64,000 bases of DNA from JAJZVS01 sp963708095 (GCA_963708095.1 OY970182.1:2666001-2730000), one strand, 5' to 3'; counted from the first letter of the stretch, positions 17,476-26,869 are shown. Program-made: numbers and translations. The notes: generated from the sequence alone by a model not told the origin.

Positions 17476-17756
17476 TCGGGCATGGGCCGCTCGTCGGGCC
17501 GGCCCCAGGAGTGGACCCACGCGACGACGACGTCATGGGCAACGACGCGGCCGGCATCCGCCGCCACGATCCCCTCGTCAATCGCCGCAAGCTGCCACTG
17601 CTGGACGGCGACGAAGTCGCGCAGCGCCTGATCGATCACCCAGGATTTCGGGCGGTCGAGGGCGCTGGCGATCGCGTTGAGCTGGTCGTTGAGGGCGGGT
17701 TCCAGGCGGACGCTCACGGGAGCGGTTTTGCGCGTATCTGATAGGCTCGTCTTCAT
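17466..17756 (-). CDS. ParD/CopG-type ribbon-helix-helix antitoxin
   Basis: A 96-residue antitoxin. The N-terminal TAPVSVRLEPALNDQLNAIA is a ribbon-helix-helix DNA-binding segment, followed by RPKSWVIDQALRDFV; the rest should wrap the toxin. Gene order antitoxin-toxin with a ten-base overlap is typical. The protein is expected to repress its own promoter, and a near-perfect palindrome lies directly upstream of its ATG. Confidence 0.88.
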   Translation of the reverse strand: MKTSLSDTRKTAPVSVRLEPALNDQLNAIASALDRPKSWVIDQALRDFVAVQQWQLAAIDEGIVAADAGRVVAHDVVVAWVHSWGRPDERPMPECG

Positions 17757-17760
17757 GGAC

Positions 17761-17804
17761 GCTACATTGCACTACAACGTAGCGACGGTCAAGAGCGCTA
17801 TCAA
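17761..17804 (-). promoter_or_regulatory. Toxin-antitoxin promoter with overlapping palindromic operator
   Basis: Reading the plus strand, arms GCTACATTG and CAACGTAGC at 17761-17783 are separated by CACTA with one mismatch. On the minus strand TTGATA (17804-17799) and TACGTT (17781-17776) are 17 bp apart, so the -10 lies inside the palindrome. Binding of the antitoxin there would block transcription. Confidence 0.5.
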
Positions 17805-17850
17805 CATCGTCCAGCGCCGAACCCCAAGCGCCCGCGCCGTGCCATGCCCC

Positions 17851-19008
17851 CTACTGGTCCACCACCGACCCGTCCACATGCGGGCGCATCCGGATCGGCC
17901 GCGGCCGCATCGGGAAGCGCCGCTCGGCATCGGGAACCAGCTCGACCCCGATCCCCGGTCCGGACGGGATGGCAATGAACCCGCCCTCCTGGTCCGCCAG
18001 ACCCGTCGCCAGCGCCGCCCCCAGCAGATCGGCCCCACCGTCCAGTTCCGGCGTGCGGGACGGATATTCCTGGATCGCGAAATTCGGGATGCAGGCCGCG
18101 ATCTGCAGGCAGGCCGCGGTACTCACCGGCGACAGCGGGTTGTGCGGCACCACCTGGGCATCATGCGCCTCGGCGATCGCCGCGATCTTCTTCGCACCCG
18201 TGATGCCGCCGCACAGGCACACGTCGGGCCGGAGGTATTCCACCGCGTGCCGGGTCAGCAGGGTCTGGAACTGGTACATGCTGGTGAAGCGCTCACCGGT
18301 CGCGATCGGGATGCCGATCTTGTCCGCCACCCAGGCCATCGCGTCGAAGCTGTTCGGGCGCAACGGGTCCTCGAAGAACATCGGCGTGTATTTCTCGATC
18401 CCGCGCCCCAGCGCGATCGCCTCCGGCGGTGTCATCCGGCGATGGATTTCGATGCACAGATCGACCTCCGGCCCCACCGCTTCGCGCAGGCGGCGCACGT
18501 TGTCGATCGCCTCCTCGATCTTGGCGGCGTGCGGCTTGTAGTAGGGTCGCGTCTCGTCCTCGTCCAGCAACGGATTGAGATGGCCGAGCGCCGAGAACCC
18601 GTCCGCCTTCAGCCGCTTCGCCTCGGCCACCAGAGACGCGATGGACCGGCCCTTCACATGGCCGTAGAGCCGCGCCTTGTGGCGCATCTTCCCGCCCAGC
18701 AGTTCGTAGACCGGCACGCCGAACGCCTTGCCCTTGATGTCCCACAGCGCGATGTCGATCGCCGACACCGCACCGGTGATCGCGCCGCCGGTGAAATGAT
18801 TGGCGCGCAGCATCACGTTCCAGTGATGCTCGATCGGCGCCGGGTCCTTGCCCACCAGGTATTCGCCGTATTTCGTGATCGACGCCGCCGACGCTTCCAA
18901 CTGGCCCCAGGCGCCGGATTCCCCGATGCCGGTGATGCCGGCATCGGTGCTGATGCGGACGAACAGGAAGCGGTCGATCAGCAGCGGCTCGACCTTCGTG
19001 ATCTTCAT
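17851..19008 (-). CDS. Enolase-superfamily sugar-acid dehydratase (mandelate racemase-like)
   Basis: A 385-residue enzyme of the mandelate racemase/muconate lactonising group, probably an acid-sugar dehydratase. The N-terminal capping domain begins KITKVEPLLIDRFLFVRIST. Metal ligands are likely Glu in DLCIEIHRRMTPPE, Glu in YTPMFFEDPL and Glu in IPIATGERFTSM; the His in IEIHRR and in VVPHNPLSPVS fit the D-galactonate/D-mannonate dehydratase subgroups. It shares an operon with an MFS transporter just upstream, supporting uptake and dehydration of an aldonate or uronate. The exact sugar is not predictable. Confidence 0.87.
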   Translation of the reverse strand: MKITKVEPLLIDRFLFVRISTDAGITGIGESGAWGQLEASAASITKYGEYLVGKDPAPIEHHWNVMLRANHFTGGAITGAVSAIDIALWDIKGKAFGVPVYELLGGKMRHKARLYGHVKGRSIASLVAEAKRLKADGFSALGHLNPLLDEDETRPYYKPHAAKIEEAIDNVRRLREAVGPEVDLCIEIHRRMTPPEAIALGRGIEKYTPMFFEDPLRPNSFDAMAWVADKIGIPIATGERFTSMYQFQTLLTRHAVEYLRPDVCLCGGITGAKKIAAIAEAHDAQVVPHNPLSPVSTAACLQIAACIPNFAIQEYPSRTPELDGGADLLGAALATGLADQEGGFIAIPSGPGIGVELVPDAERRFPMRPRPIRMRPHVDGSVVDQ

Positions 19009-19027
19009 GGCACAACTCCGTGGCAGG

Positions 19028-20353
19028 TCAGTCGGGAACGCGCTCGAGCTTGCCCACCACGAAGATGTAGGAGCAGGCGCCGAGCAGGGCGACGGTGGCG
19101 ATGAACGCCAGCGGCAGGGTGAAGTCGTTGCGGCGCAGCAGCAGCCCGATGATGATCGGCGCGGAGATGCCGGCCAGGCCGCCGACGCCGTTGAACACGC
19201 CGCTGGTCAGCCCGATCAGTCGCTCCGGCGCGGTCGCCGAGACCACCGACCAGTGGATCGAGGCCAGGCCGTTGGCGAAGAAAGCGAGCGAGAGAAACAG
19301 GATGATGGCCGCCGGGTCGCTGACGAAATTCGCCCCCACGATGCTGGACGACAGCGCGAGGCCGGTGATGATCGGCGTCTTGCGCGCGACGCTCAGGCTG
19401 CAGCCTCGGCGATACATCCAGTCCGACAGCGCGCCGGAGCACAGCACCCCCACGAACGCGGCGAGGAACGGCAAGGAGGCGTAGAAGCCCGCCTTGATGA
19501 AATCGAGGTGCCGGTAGGTGATGAGGTAGGTCGGAAACCAGGTCAGGAAGAAGGTCGCCGTCGTGCCCCAGGCGAAATGACCGAAATAGACGCCCCACAG
19601 CTTGCGCCGCCCCAGCACGACCCGAAGGTCGCGCCACACCGACCCGCTGCGCGCGGCGCGCCGCCCGGCGATCCGGCCGGACAGGTCGGGAATGCCGCCG
19701 CTCGACCGGATCAGGTCGATCTCGGCGGTGTTCACGCCGCGGAACTCCGCCGGGTCGCGATAGTTGCGGTAGAAGACGAACGACCAGACGAGGCCGAGCG
19801 CGCCGGTGAAGAAGAACACCGAAGGCCAGCCGAACCGCACCTTCATCCATACCAGCAGCGGCGTGAGGAAAGCAAGACCGACGAACTCCGCCGCGGTGTA
19901 GACCGAGATGCAGGTGGCCCGCTCGCGCTCGCCGAACCAGGTGGTGGCGATCCGGTTGTTCATCAGGAAACTCGGCACTTCGCAGACGCCGACGAGCATG
20001 CGCAGCAGGATCAGCATGGCAAGCCCGGTGGAGAGACCCAGGCAGAGCGAGGCGATGGACCAGAGGAAAATGGTCGCTGGATACAGCACCCGCGGGTGTA
20101 TCCGGTCGACCAGCCAGCCGCCCGGGATCTGCAACGGCGTGTAAGTCCAGCCGAAGGCCGAGAACACCACGCCCATCTGCACCGGATGCAGCCCGAACGA
20201 ACCGGCGATGCTGGGCGCGGCGATCGAGAGGTTGCTGCGATCGAGGTAGTTGATGACGGTGGTCACGAACAGCAGCGCCATCACCACGAAGCGCCGGTTC
20301 GATGCCACAACGGACGCCGCAACCGGAATTGCGGAAGACCGAGCCAGGGCCAT
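19028..20353 (-). CDS. MFS transporter, anion:cation symporter type
   Basis: A 441-residue, twelve-helix permease of the ACS family that includes galactonate, glucarate and phthalate transporters. Typical features are TTVINYLDRSNLSIAAP in helix 1, GWLVDRIHPRVLYPATIF with the loop 2-3 motif, and RMLVGVCEVPSF in helix 4. ATG 20353 follows GAGGAAG. It precedes the dehydratase gene by 19 bp, so the pair is probably one transcript for an acid sugar. Confidence 0.9.
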   Translation of the reverse strand: MALARSSAIPVAASVVASNRRFVVMALLFVTTVINYLDRSNLSIAAPSIAGSFGLHPVQMGVVFSAFGWTYTPLQIPGGWLVDRIHPRVLYPATIFLWSIASLCLGLSTGLAMLILLRMLVGVCEVPSFLMNNRIATTWFGERERATCISVYTAAEFVGLAFLTPLLVWMKVRFGWPSVFFFTGALGLVWSFVFYRNYRDPAEFRGVNTAEIDLIRSSGGIPDLSGRIAGRRAARSGSVWRDLRVVLGRRKLWGVYFGHFAWGTTATFFLTWFPTYLITYRHLDFIKAGFYASLPFLAAFVGVLCSGALSDWMYRRGCSLSVARKTPIITGLALSSSIVGANFVSDPAAIILFLSLAFFANGLASIHWSVVSATAPERLIGLTSGVFNGVGGLAGISAPIIIGLLLRRNDFTLPLAFIATVALLGACSYIFVVGKLERVPD

Positions 20354-20387
20354 CGCCGCTTCCTCCCCCGTTTCCCGCCTTCAGTGT

Positions 20388-20427
20388 CATGCCCGCCGGC
20401 AGGTCGCACCAGCGCGCGGCGGGCATG
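20388..20427. repeat. 11-bp perfect inverted repeat with 18-nt loop
   Basis: CATGCCCGCCG (20388-20398) pairs with CGGCGGGCATG (20417-20427). It lies between the GST stop and the transporter start, both on the minus strand. No T-run follows on either strand. It may be a terminator-like hairpin for the GST gene or an operator for the transporter operon. Confidence 0.5.
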
Positions 20428-20548
20428 GCGGCATTGCGCTGCCATCCGGGGGGAAGAAACGATCGGCGGCGTCGCGCGACGCCGGCGGCTGCCGCACGGA
20501 GCGCCCGTCCTCCGGTTGCGTTCGTGACGAGGGTGCGGTGTCCGCGGC

Positions 20549-21175
20549 CTACTCCAACGGCCGCGCGACATGCGCCCGGTACGCCGGCCGCGCCAGGAGC
20601 CGGTCGTACCACGCGCGCAAGCCCGGCACCTCCGGCCGCTCGAACGCCATCGTGAACCATCGGTGCACGTGCACGCCCCACGGGATATCCGCCAGGGTGA
20701 ACGTGTCGCCCGCAATGAACGCGTGCCGGGACAGCTCCGCCCCGATCAACCCGTACGCCTTCGCGGTATCCGCCACCCCCTGGGCGATCGCCGCCGGGTC
20801 GCGCTTTTCCGCCGGCGTGCGCACCAGGCCCCAGAACACCACGCTCATCGGCCGGTTCAGCACCGTCTGCTGCGCGTCCATCCAGCGGTCGACATGCGCC
20901 CGCGCGCGCGGGTCCTGCGGCCACAGCGGCGAGTGCGCTGCGTGCGCATGGCACAGGTAGCGGCAGATCGCATTGCTCTCCCACAGGGTGAAATCGTCTT
21001 CCTGCAAGGTCGGCACCAGGCCGGTCGGGTTCATGGATCGGTACGAAGACGTATCCGTCTGGCCGAACTTGCCGCCCACGTCGCGCCGGTCGTACGGCAG
21101 TCCCAGTTCCTCGAGCGCCCAGATCGCCTTCATCACGTTGCTCGACGTGGCGCGGCCCCACAGGATACGTTGCAT
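20549..21175 (-). CDS. Glutathione S-transferase family protein
   Basis: A 208-residue protein with the thioredoxin-like N-terminal domain (ILWGRATSSNVMKAIWALEE, then NPTGLVPTLQEDDFTLWESN, in which Glu-Ser-Asn contacts glutathione) and the all-helical C-terminal domain (AGDTFTLADIPWG). ATG 21175 has GGAGGGA upstream. The Ser in ATSSN is a plausible activating residue. Function could be detoxification or isomerisation. Confidence 0.9.
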   Translation of the reverse strand: MQRILWGRATSSNVMKAIWALEELGLPYDRRDVGGKFGQTDTSSYRSMNPTGLVPTLQEDDFTLWESNAICRYLCHAHAAHSPLWPQDPRARAHVDRWMDAQQTVLNRPMSVVFWGLVRTPAEKRDPAAIAQGVADTAKAYGLIGAELSRHAFIAGDTFTLADIPWGVHVHRWFTMAFERPEVPGLRAWYDRLLARPAYRAHVARPLE

Positions 21176-21257
21176 CGCCGGTCCCTCCCTGACTGTCATC
21201 TGCGGCCGGCAGGCTAGCCCGGTTGCAGCCGCCCGGAAAGCGAGGCACAGGACACCC

Positions 21258-21758
21258 ATGCGCACCCGGTCGCACCGCCCCGCTGCCCTGTTCGCCATCC
21301 TCGCCGGCGCTGCCGCCCTCGGCGTGGCGCTCGGCTCGGAGACTTGGGGCGGTCTCGTGCCCTGCGCGCTCTGCCTGCTGGAACGCTGGCCCTATCGGAT
21401 CGTGATCGCCCTCGGCCTGCTCGCACTCGTGCTGCCGTGGCGGCCCGGGCGGGCGGTGCTGATGCTGACGGTGGCGGTGTTCCTGGCCGGCGCGGCGCTG
21501 GCCTTCGTGCATGTCGGGGTCGAATGGGGCCTCTGGCCGAGCCCCCTGCCGGAATGTGCGGCACCGCATTTCGTCGCGGGCACGATCGCCCAGCGCCTGG
21601 CGGCGATGCCCGCGCTCCCGTCCAAGCCGTGCGACGCGCCGACCTACCTCATTCCCTGGCTGCCGGTGTCGATGGCGGCGATGAACCTGATCTATGCCCT
21701 GGCGGCGGCCGCGATCCTCACCACCTCGATCCCGAGCGGCACGCGGAGACGGCGATGA
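21258..21758 (+). CDS. dsbB: Disulfide bond formation protein B
   Basis: A 166-residue, four-helix inner-membrane protein that reoxidises DsbA by passing electrons to ubiquinone. The first redox pair is CALC at residues 36-39; the second pair is Cys100 and Cys125 in the second periplasmic loop (LPECAAPHF and SKPCDAPTY). ATG 21258 gives a normal length. Its stop overlaps the coq7 start by four bases, linking a quinone-using enzyme with quinone synthesis. Confidence 0.92.
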   Translation: MRTRSHRPAALFAILAGAAALGVALGSETWGGLVPCALCLLERWPYRIVIALGLLALVLPWRPGRAVLMLTVAVFLAGAALAFVHVGVEWGLWPSPLPECAAPHFVAGTIAQRLAAMPALPSKPCDAPTYLIPWLPVSMAAMNLIYALAAAAILTTSIPSGTRRRR

Positions 21759-22288
21759 GACTTCCCGGCGACCCCTCCCCCCGTGTCCAGGCGGCCCGGA
21801 TGATCCGGGTCGACCACGCGGGCGAATACGGCGCGGTGCGGATCTACCAGGGCCAGCGCGCGGTGCTGGGCCGTAGTCCCGCGGGTCCGACGCTTGCGCA
21901 TATGCAGGCGCAGGAGGACGCGCACCTGGCTCGTTTCGCCGCCCTGATCGCCGAGCGCCGGGTGCGCCCGACCGCCCTGCTCCCGCTGTGGCACCTGGCC
22001 GGTTTCGCCCTCGGCGCGGCCACCGCCGCGCTCGGGGAGCGTGCTGCGATGGCCTGCACCGTGGCGGTGGAGGAAGCGATCTGCGAGCACTACGCCGCGC
22101 AGGAAGCCGCCCTCCCGGAGACGGAGGCCGATCTGCGCACGACGATCGCCGCCTTCCGCGCCGAGGAGGCCGAGCACCGGGACATCGGCCTCGACCATGG
22201 GGCCCGTGAGATGCCCGGCTACCGGCTGCTGACCGCGGCGATCAAGACCGGCTGCCGGGCCGCGATCGCGCTGAGCGAGCGGATTTAG
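21755..22288 (+). CDS. coq7: Demethoxyubiquinone hydroxylase
   Basis: A 177-residue di-iron hydroxylase for the penultimate step of ubiquinone synthesis. Iron ligands are seen in RVDHAGEYGAVRIYQGQ, MQAQEDAHLARF, AVEEAICEHYAAQ and EEAEHRDIGLDHG, a complete set of Glu and ExxH motifs. ATGA overlap with dsbB implies co-translation. Length and motifs are normal for the bacterial Coq7 group. Confidence 0.93.
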   Translation: MRLPGDPSPRVQAARMIRVDHAGEYGAVRIYQGQRAVLGRSPAGPTLAHMQAQEDAHLARFAALIAERRVRPTALLPLWHLAGFALGAATAALGERAAMACTVAVEEAICEHYAAQEAALPETEADLRTTIAAFRAEEAEHRDIGLDHGAREMPGYRLLTAAIKTGCRAAIALSERI

Positions 22289-22294
22289 GTTGGG

Positions 22295-23194
22295 TCAGCC
22301 GCGCAGGGCGGCGCCCGCCTCGGTGGTTTCGAACCAGTCCAGGATCTGTGCGCCGGTCCAGAAGTGCACACCTTCGAACCGGCGCACATAGTCGTAGATG
22401 GCTTCGAGATGCGCGATCCGGTGCGGCTGGCCGGAGATATACGGATGGATCGCCAGCGCCACGATCTTGGCGCGGTCCTGCCCTTCGGCGTAGAGCCGAT
22501 CGAACTGCGCCTTGGCCCGGTCGAACAGGTAGCGGCCCTCGTGGTGCTGCACGATCATCATGGTGATGTCGTTCAGCTCCACCGTATAGGGCAACGTCGC
22601 CAGCGGGCCGTGCGCGGTGCGGATCACGGTCGGCTCGTCGTCGTAGACCCAGTCGCCGATGTAACGAACGCCGGCGGCGGCGAGCAGGTCGGGCGTCTCC
22701 ATAGTCTGTGTCAGCCCCGGCCCGAGCCAGCCCACCGGGCGGCGGCCCCAGAAACTGCCGAGCGTGTCGAGCGAGCGGGCGATCATCCCCGCCTGGTCCT
22801 CGATCTTGTGGATCGGGCCCTGGTCCCAGGCGTGGCCCATCGGTTCCCAGCCGAGTGCGCGGGCTTCCTCGGCGACGCGCGGATAGTCCTCGCAGACGCG
22901 GGCGTTGATCGACAGGGTGGGGGTGATGCCGTGGCGGCGGAACAGGTCGAAGAAGCGCCAGACCCCGACCCGCATGCCGTATTCGTGCCAGGACCAGTGC
23001 GGCACGTCGGGAAGCAGCGGCTGGCCGGTGGGGGCGGGCAGCACCTGGCGGGCCATGGGGCGATGGATGTCCCAGACCTCCAGGTTGACGATGGACCAGA
23101 ACACCACCCGCGCGCCGTCCGGCAGGCGCAGTTTCGGACGGTCGACGATCGCCGAAAACTTCACGCGGTCGCGCGGAATCATCGGGTCCGTCAT
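22295..23194 (-). CDS. Polysaccharide deacetylase (NodB-like) family protein
   Basis: A 299-residue protein of the PuuE-like branch of carbohydrate esterase family 4, whose members include allantoinase and peptidoglycan or chitooligosaccharide deacetylases. Recognisable segments are VFWSIVNLEVWDI, GITPTLSINARVCE, PMGHAWDQGP and VALAIHPYISGQPHRI, where the last supplies a zinc or substrate His. No signal peptide is present, so it is cytosolic, which favours a small-molecule substrate. ATG 23194 follows GGAGA. It forms a minus-strand pair with the next gene. Confidence 0.82.
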   Translation of the reverse strand: MTDPMIPRDRVKFSAIVDRPKLRLPDGARVVFWSIVNLEVWDIHRPMARQVLPAPTGQPLLPDVPHWSWHEYGMRVGVWRFFDLFRRHGITPTLSINARVCEDYPRVAEEARALGWEPMGHAWDQGPIHKIEDQAGMIARSLDTLGSFWGRRPVGWLGPGLTQTMETPDLLAAAGVRYIGDWVYDDEPTVIRTAHGPLATLPYTVELNDITMMIVQHHEGRYLFDRAKAQFDRLYAEGQDRAKIVALAIHPYISGQPHRIAHLEAIYDYVRRFEGVHFWTGAQILDWFETTEAGAALRG

Positions 23195-23263
23195 CGCAGG
23201 TCTCCGCTCTCGTTGCCGCACGGCAGGATGGCGGGGGTGGGCGCGCCGCGTCAACCGGGCCGG

Positions 23264-24118
23264 TCAGACCGCGAGTCGGTACGCCATGCCGTCGCGCACG
23301 ATCCGCCCCGCCGTGACACCGGCGAAATGGGTGCCGAGCACCAGGACGGGTCGATCCGCCAGCGCTGCGTACATCCGCCCGCGGGTCGCCCGCGCCTGGT
23401 CGGCATCCCAATCGGCGGTGGAGGACCATTCGGGATGGGCGATCTGGCAGGGATGGTGCAGGAAGTCGCCGGTGATCAGGGCTTCCTCGCCCTTTGATGC
23501 GATCCGCACGCTGACATGACCGGGGGTGTGGCCGAAGCTCGGCACCAGGCTGACTTCTTCGCAGAGGACATGATCGGTCTCGACCAGGTCGACCAGCCCG
23601 GCGTCGAACACCGGCTGCACGGAATCGGCAAGCACCGTGCGGACGTCGTCGCGGTCGTGCGGGCCGGTCCAGTGGGCGTGCTCGATCCGGCCCATCAGGT
23701 AGCGGGCGCGGGGAAAGGTCGGCACCCAACGATCGTCCTGCCGCATCGTATTCCAGCCGACATGATCGACGTGCAGATGGGTGCATAGCACGGTGTCGAT
23801 GCTCTCGCGGGGATAGCCGGCGGCAGCGAGATCGGCAAGGAACGGGGTGTGCAGGTCGTTCCACCCGGCAATGCGGCGGCCCTGCTTGTCGTTGCCGAGG
23901 CATGTGTCGACGACGATACGACGTGTTGGGGTTTCGATCACGAAGGCATGGATGCTCATGCGCAGGCGGCCCTCGTCGTCGGCGAAATGCGGGCGCAGCC
24001 AGGCGATCGGGAGGATCGCCTCCCGCGTCGCCTGCGGCAGGATGAAGCGGCTGCCGCCGGTGACCTCCATCTCCACCACTTTGGTGATGGTGACCGCGCC
24101 GACTTTCCATCGCATCAT
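23264..24118 (-). CDS. Metallo-beta-lactamase fold hydrolase
   Basis: A 284-residue cytosolic hydrolase with the zinc motif THLHVDHVGWN near residue 112, later ligands in SFGHTPGHVSV and ITGDFLHHP, and LGTHFAG at the end. This arrangement is typical of AHL-lactonase-like or other lactone/thioester hydrolases of the family. The tandem Met-Met start at 24118 leaves one codon of ambiguity. It precedes the deacetylase by 69 bp. Confidence 0.88.
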   Translation of the reverse strand: MMRWKVGAVTITKVVEMEVTGGSRFILPQATREAILPIAWLRPHFADDEGRLRMSIHAFVIETPTRRIVVDTCLGNDKQGRRIAGWNDLHTPFLADLAAAGYPRESIDTVLCTHLHVDHVGWNTMRQDDRWVPTFPRARYLMGRIEHAHWTGPHDRDDVRTVLADSVQPVFDAGLVDLVETDHVLCEEVSLVPSFGHTPGHVSVRIASKGEEALITGDFLHHPCQIAHPEWSSTADWDADQARATRGRMYAALADRPVLVLGTHFAGVTAGRIVRDGMAYRLAV

Positions 24119-24145
24119 GCCGTCGCTCCTGCCCTTGCGTCGAGG

Positions 24146-24176
24146 TTAGCCTGCGGAGATCGACCGGCGCTATAGT
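24146..24176 (+). promoter_or_regulatory. Possible pepN promoter
   Basis: A good -10 (TATAGT, 24171-24176) with a poor -35 (TTAGCC, 24146-24151) 19 bp away. Transcription would begin about 22 bp before the pepN ATG. Confidence 0.3.
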
Positions 24177-24205
24177 GGCCGCGCATCCAGAGCTCCGGAG
24201 GCCGC

Positions 24206-26869
24206 ATGCCCGACGCCCACGATCCCGCCGCCGTCGCCGCCCCGCGGGAGACGCGGCTTGCCGATTATCGCCCGCCGGCGTTCCTGGTGGATACGGTCGA
24301 TCTCGCTTTCGCGCTCGATCCCCAATCGACGATCGTGCGTTCCCGCCTCGCGCTGCGGCGTAATCCCGCGGCCGCCCCGGATGCACCATTGCGGCTCGAT
24401 GGTGCGGGGCAGCCGGTGCATGCGATCGCGATCGACGGTGTGGCGCTCGGCGCCAATCGCTGGCGGATCGAGGACGGAGCGCTGATCATCGCCGATCCGC
24501 CGGCAGCCGGCGTGCTGGAGATCGAGACGGCGATCGCGCCTGCGGAGAACACGGAACTTTCGGGCCTCTATGTCTCCGGCGGCGCCTTCTTCACCCAGTG
24601 CGAGGCGGAGGGATTCCGCCGCATCACCTATTTCCCCGACCGGCCGGACGTGATGGCGCGGTTCACCGTCACCCTCACCGCCGACGCGGCGGCCTGCCCG
24701 GTGATGCTGTCGAACGGCAATCCGGGGCCGGTGGAGACATTGCCCGACGGGCGGCACGGGATCGTCTGGACCGATCCGCATCCGAAACCGTGCTACCTGT
24801 TCGCGCTGGTCGCGGGCGGTCTGGTCGCGGTGCGCGACCGCTTCGTCACGCGATCCGGACGCGAGATCGCGTTGGCGATCTGGGTGCGCCCGGGCGACCA
24901 GGACCGGTGCGCGCACGCCATGCGCTCGCTCAAGAAAGCGATGGCGTGGGACGAGCAGGTGTTCGGGCTGGAATACGACCTTGACGTGTTCAACATCGCC
25001 GCCGTGTCGGACTTCAACATGGGGGCGATGGAGAACAAGGGGCTGAACGTCTTCAACACCAAATACGTGCTGGCAAAGCCGGAAACCGCGACGGATGCCG
25101 ACTACGAGGGCATCGAGTCCGTCATCGCGCACGAGTATTTCCACAACTGGACGGGCAACCGGGTGACCTGCCGGGACTGGTTCCAGTTGTCGCTGAAGGA
25201 GGGGCTGACGGTGTATCGGGACCAGGAATTCTCGATGGATCAGGGCTCGCGCGCGGTAAAGCGCATCGGCGACGTACGCGGGCTGCGCGCCGCGCAGTTC
25301 CGCGAGGACGCGGGGCCGCTCGCGCATCCCGTGCAGCCGGACCGGTACGAGGCGATCGATAATTTCTATACCGCCACGGTGTACAACAAAGGCGCCGAGG
25401 TGATCCGGATGATGGCAACCATCATCGGGCGCGAGGCGTTCCGGCGCGGCATGGATCTGTATTTCGCGCGGCACGACAACCAGGCGGTGACGATCGACGA
25501 TTTCGTCGCTGCCATGGCGGATGCGTCGGGGGTCGACCTAGCCCGGTTCAAGCTGTGGTACCATCAGGCCGGCACGCCGGAGGTGACGATCCGGGACGCC
25601 TACGACCCCGCGACCCGGCGCTACAGCCTGAGCGTCGCGCAGCGCACGCCGCCAACGCCGGACCAACCCGACAAGCAGCCGCTGGTGATCCCGCTGGCGC
25701 TCGGCCTGCTGGATGCCGACGGCGCGGCGCTGCCGATGCGGCTGGCGGGGGAGACGGAGGCGCGCGCAGGCACGCGCGTGCTGCTGGCGGAGACGGCGGA
25801 GACGGAATTCGTGTTCGAGGACGTGCCGGGCCCGCCGGTGCCATCCCTGCCGCGCGGGTTTTCCGCCCCGATCCGGCTGGCAGGGCTCGCGCCCGAGCGG
25901 CTGCGCTTCCTGGCCGCACACGACGCCGATCCCTTCGTGCGCTGGGATTCCTCGCAGCAGTACGCCACCGGCGCGCTGCTCGACATGGCGAAGGCGTGGC
26001 GACGGGGCGCGCCGGTGACGCTCGATCCCGGGGTGATCGATGCCGCTTCCGCCACCCTCGCCGGAGCCGACGCCGACCCGGCGTTCGCCGCCGAGGCGTT
26101 GAGCCTGCCGGGGGAGGCGTATCTCGCCGACCAGCAGGAGATCGTCGATCCCGATGCGATCCATGCCGCGCGGGATGCCGCGCGCATCGCGATCGGCCAG
26201 GCGCTGCACGAGGAATTGCGCGGCTGCTACGCGCGGCTGGACGATCCGGGTCCTTACCTAATTGACGGCGCGGCGATCGGGCGGCGGACGCTGCGCAATA
26301 CCTGCCTTTCCTACCTCGTGGCCGTGGGCGATCCGGACAGCGTGCGGCTGGCGAAAGCGCAATTCGACCGCGACGCCAACATGACCGACGTGCTGGCCGC
26401 GCTGGCGGTGCTGGGCAATGTGGCGTGCCCGGAACGGGAGGCGGCGCTGGCGGCGTTCCATGCGCGCTGGCGGGAGGATGCGCTGGTGCTCGATAAATGG
26501 TTCGCGATCCAGGCGATGTCCGCCTTGCCCGAGACCGGGGCGGCAGTGCGGGCACTTGCGGCGCATGCGGATTTCGATTTGCGCAATCCGAACCGGGTGC
26601 GGGCGCTGGTAGGGAGTTTCTCCGCCGGCAACCCGGTGCGGTTCCATGCGGCGTCCGGGGACGGCTACCGGTTCCTGGCGGAGACGATCCTGGCGCTCGA
26701 TCCGCTGAACCCGCAGGTGGCGGCACGGATGGTCTCGCCGCTCGGGCAGTGGCGGCGGATGGACGCCGGGCGGCAGGCGGTGATGCGCGGCGAATTGCAA
26801 CGGATCCTGGAGGCTGTGGGGTTGAGCCGGAACACGCGGGAGATGGTGGGGCGAAGCCTTGCGGGGTGA
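24206..26869 (+). CDS. pepN: Aminopeptidase N (M1 family)
   Basis: An 887-residue cytosolic zinc aminopeptidase, normal length for bacterial PepN. The exopeptidase motif GAMEN is near residue 272, the zinc motif HEYFHNWTGNR at residues 309-319, and the third ligand Glu in SLKEGLTVYRDQEFS. The C-terminal DUF3458 helical domain is complete. ATG 24206 is preceded by CCGGAGG. It trims N-terminal residues from peptides in protein turnover. Confidence 0.96.
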   Translation: MPDAHDPAAVAAPRETRLADYRPPAFLVDTVDLAFALDPQSTIVRSRLALRRNPAAAPDAPLRLDGAGQPVHAIAIDGVALGANRWRIEDGALIIADPPAAGVLEIETAIAPAENTELSGLYVSGGAFFTQCEAEGFRRITYFPDRPDVMARFTVTLTADAAACPVMLSNGNPGPVETLPDGRHGIVWTDPHPKPCYLFALVAGGLVAVRDRFVTRSGREIALAIWVRPGDQDRCAHAMRSLKKAMAWDEQVFGLEYDLDVFNIAAVSDFNMGAMENKGLNVFNTKYVLAKPETATDADYEGIESVIAHEYFHNWTGNRVTCRDWFQLSLKEGLTVYRDQEFSMDQGSRAVKRIGDVRGLRAAQFREDAGPLAHPVQPDRYEAIDNFYTATVYNKGAEVIRMMATIIGREAFRRGMDLYFARHDNQAVTIDDFVAAMADASGVDLARFKLWYHQAGTPEVTIRDAYDPATRRYSLSVAQRTPPTPDQPDKQPLVIPLALGLLDADGAALPMRLAGETEARAGTRVLLAETAETEFVFEDVPGPPVPSLPRGFSAPIRLAGLAPERLRFLAAHDADPFVRWDSSQQYATGALLDMAKAWRRGAPVTLDPGVIDAASATLAGADADPAFAAEALSLPGEAYLADQQEIVDPDAIHAARDAARIAIGQALHEELRGCYARLDDPGPYLIDGAAIGRRTLRNTCLSYLVAVGDPDSVRLAKAQFDRDANMTDVLAALAVLGNVACPEREAALAAFHARWREDALVLDKWFAIQAMSALPETGAAVRALAAHADFDLRNPNRVRALVGSFSAGNPVRFHAASGDGYRFLAETILALDPLNPQVAARMVSPLGQWRRMDAGRQAVMRGELQRILEAVGLSRNTREMVGRSLAG

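Noticed and set aside
19005..21569. 854-codon minus-strand frame over the MFS and GST genes
   Set aside because: It is a shifted frame of the real transporter gene with no domain.
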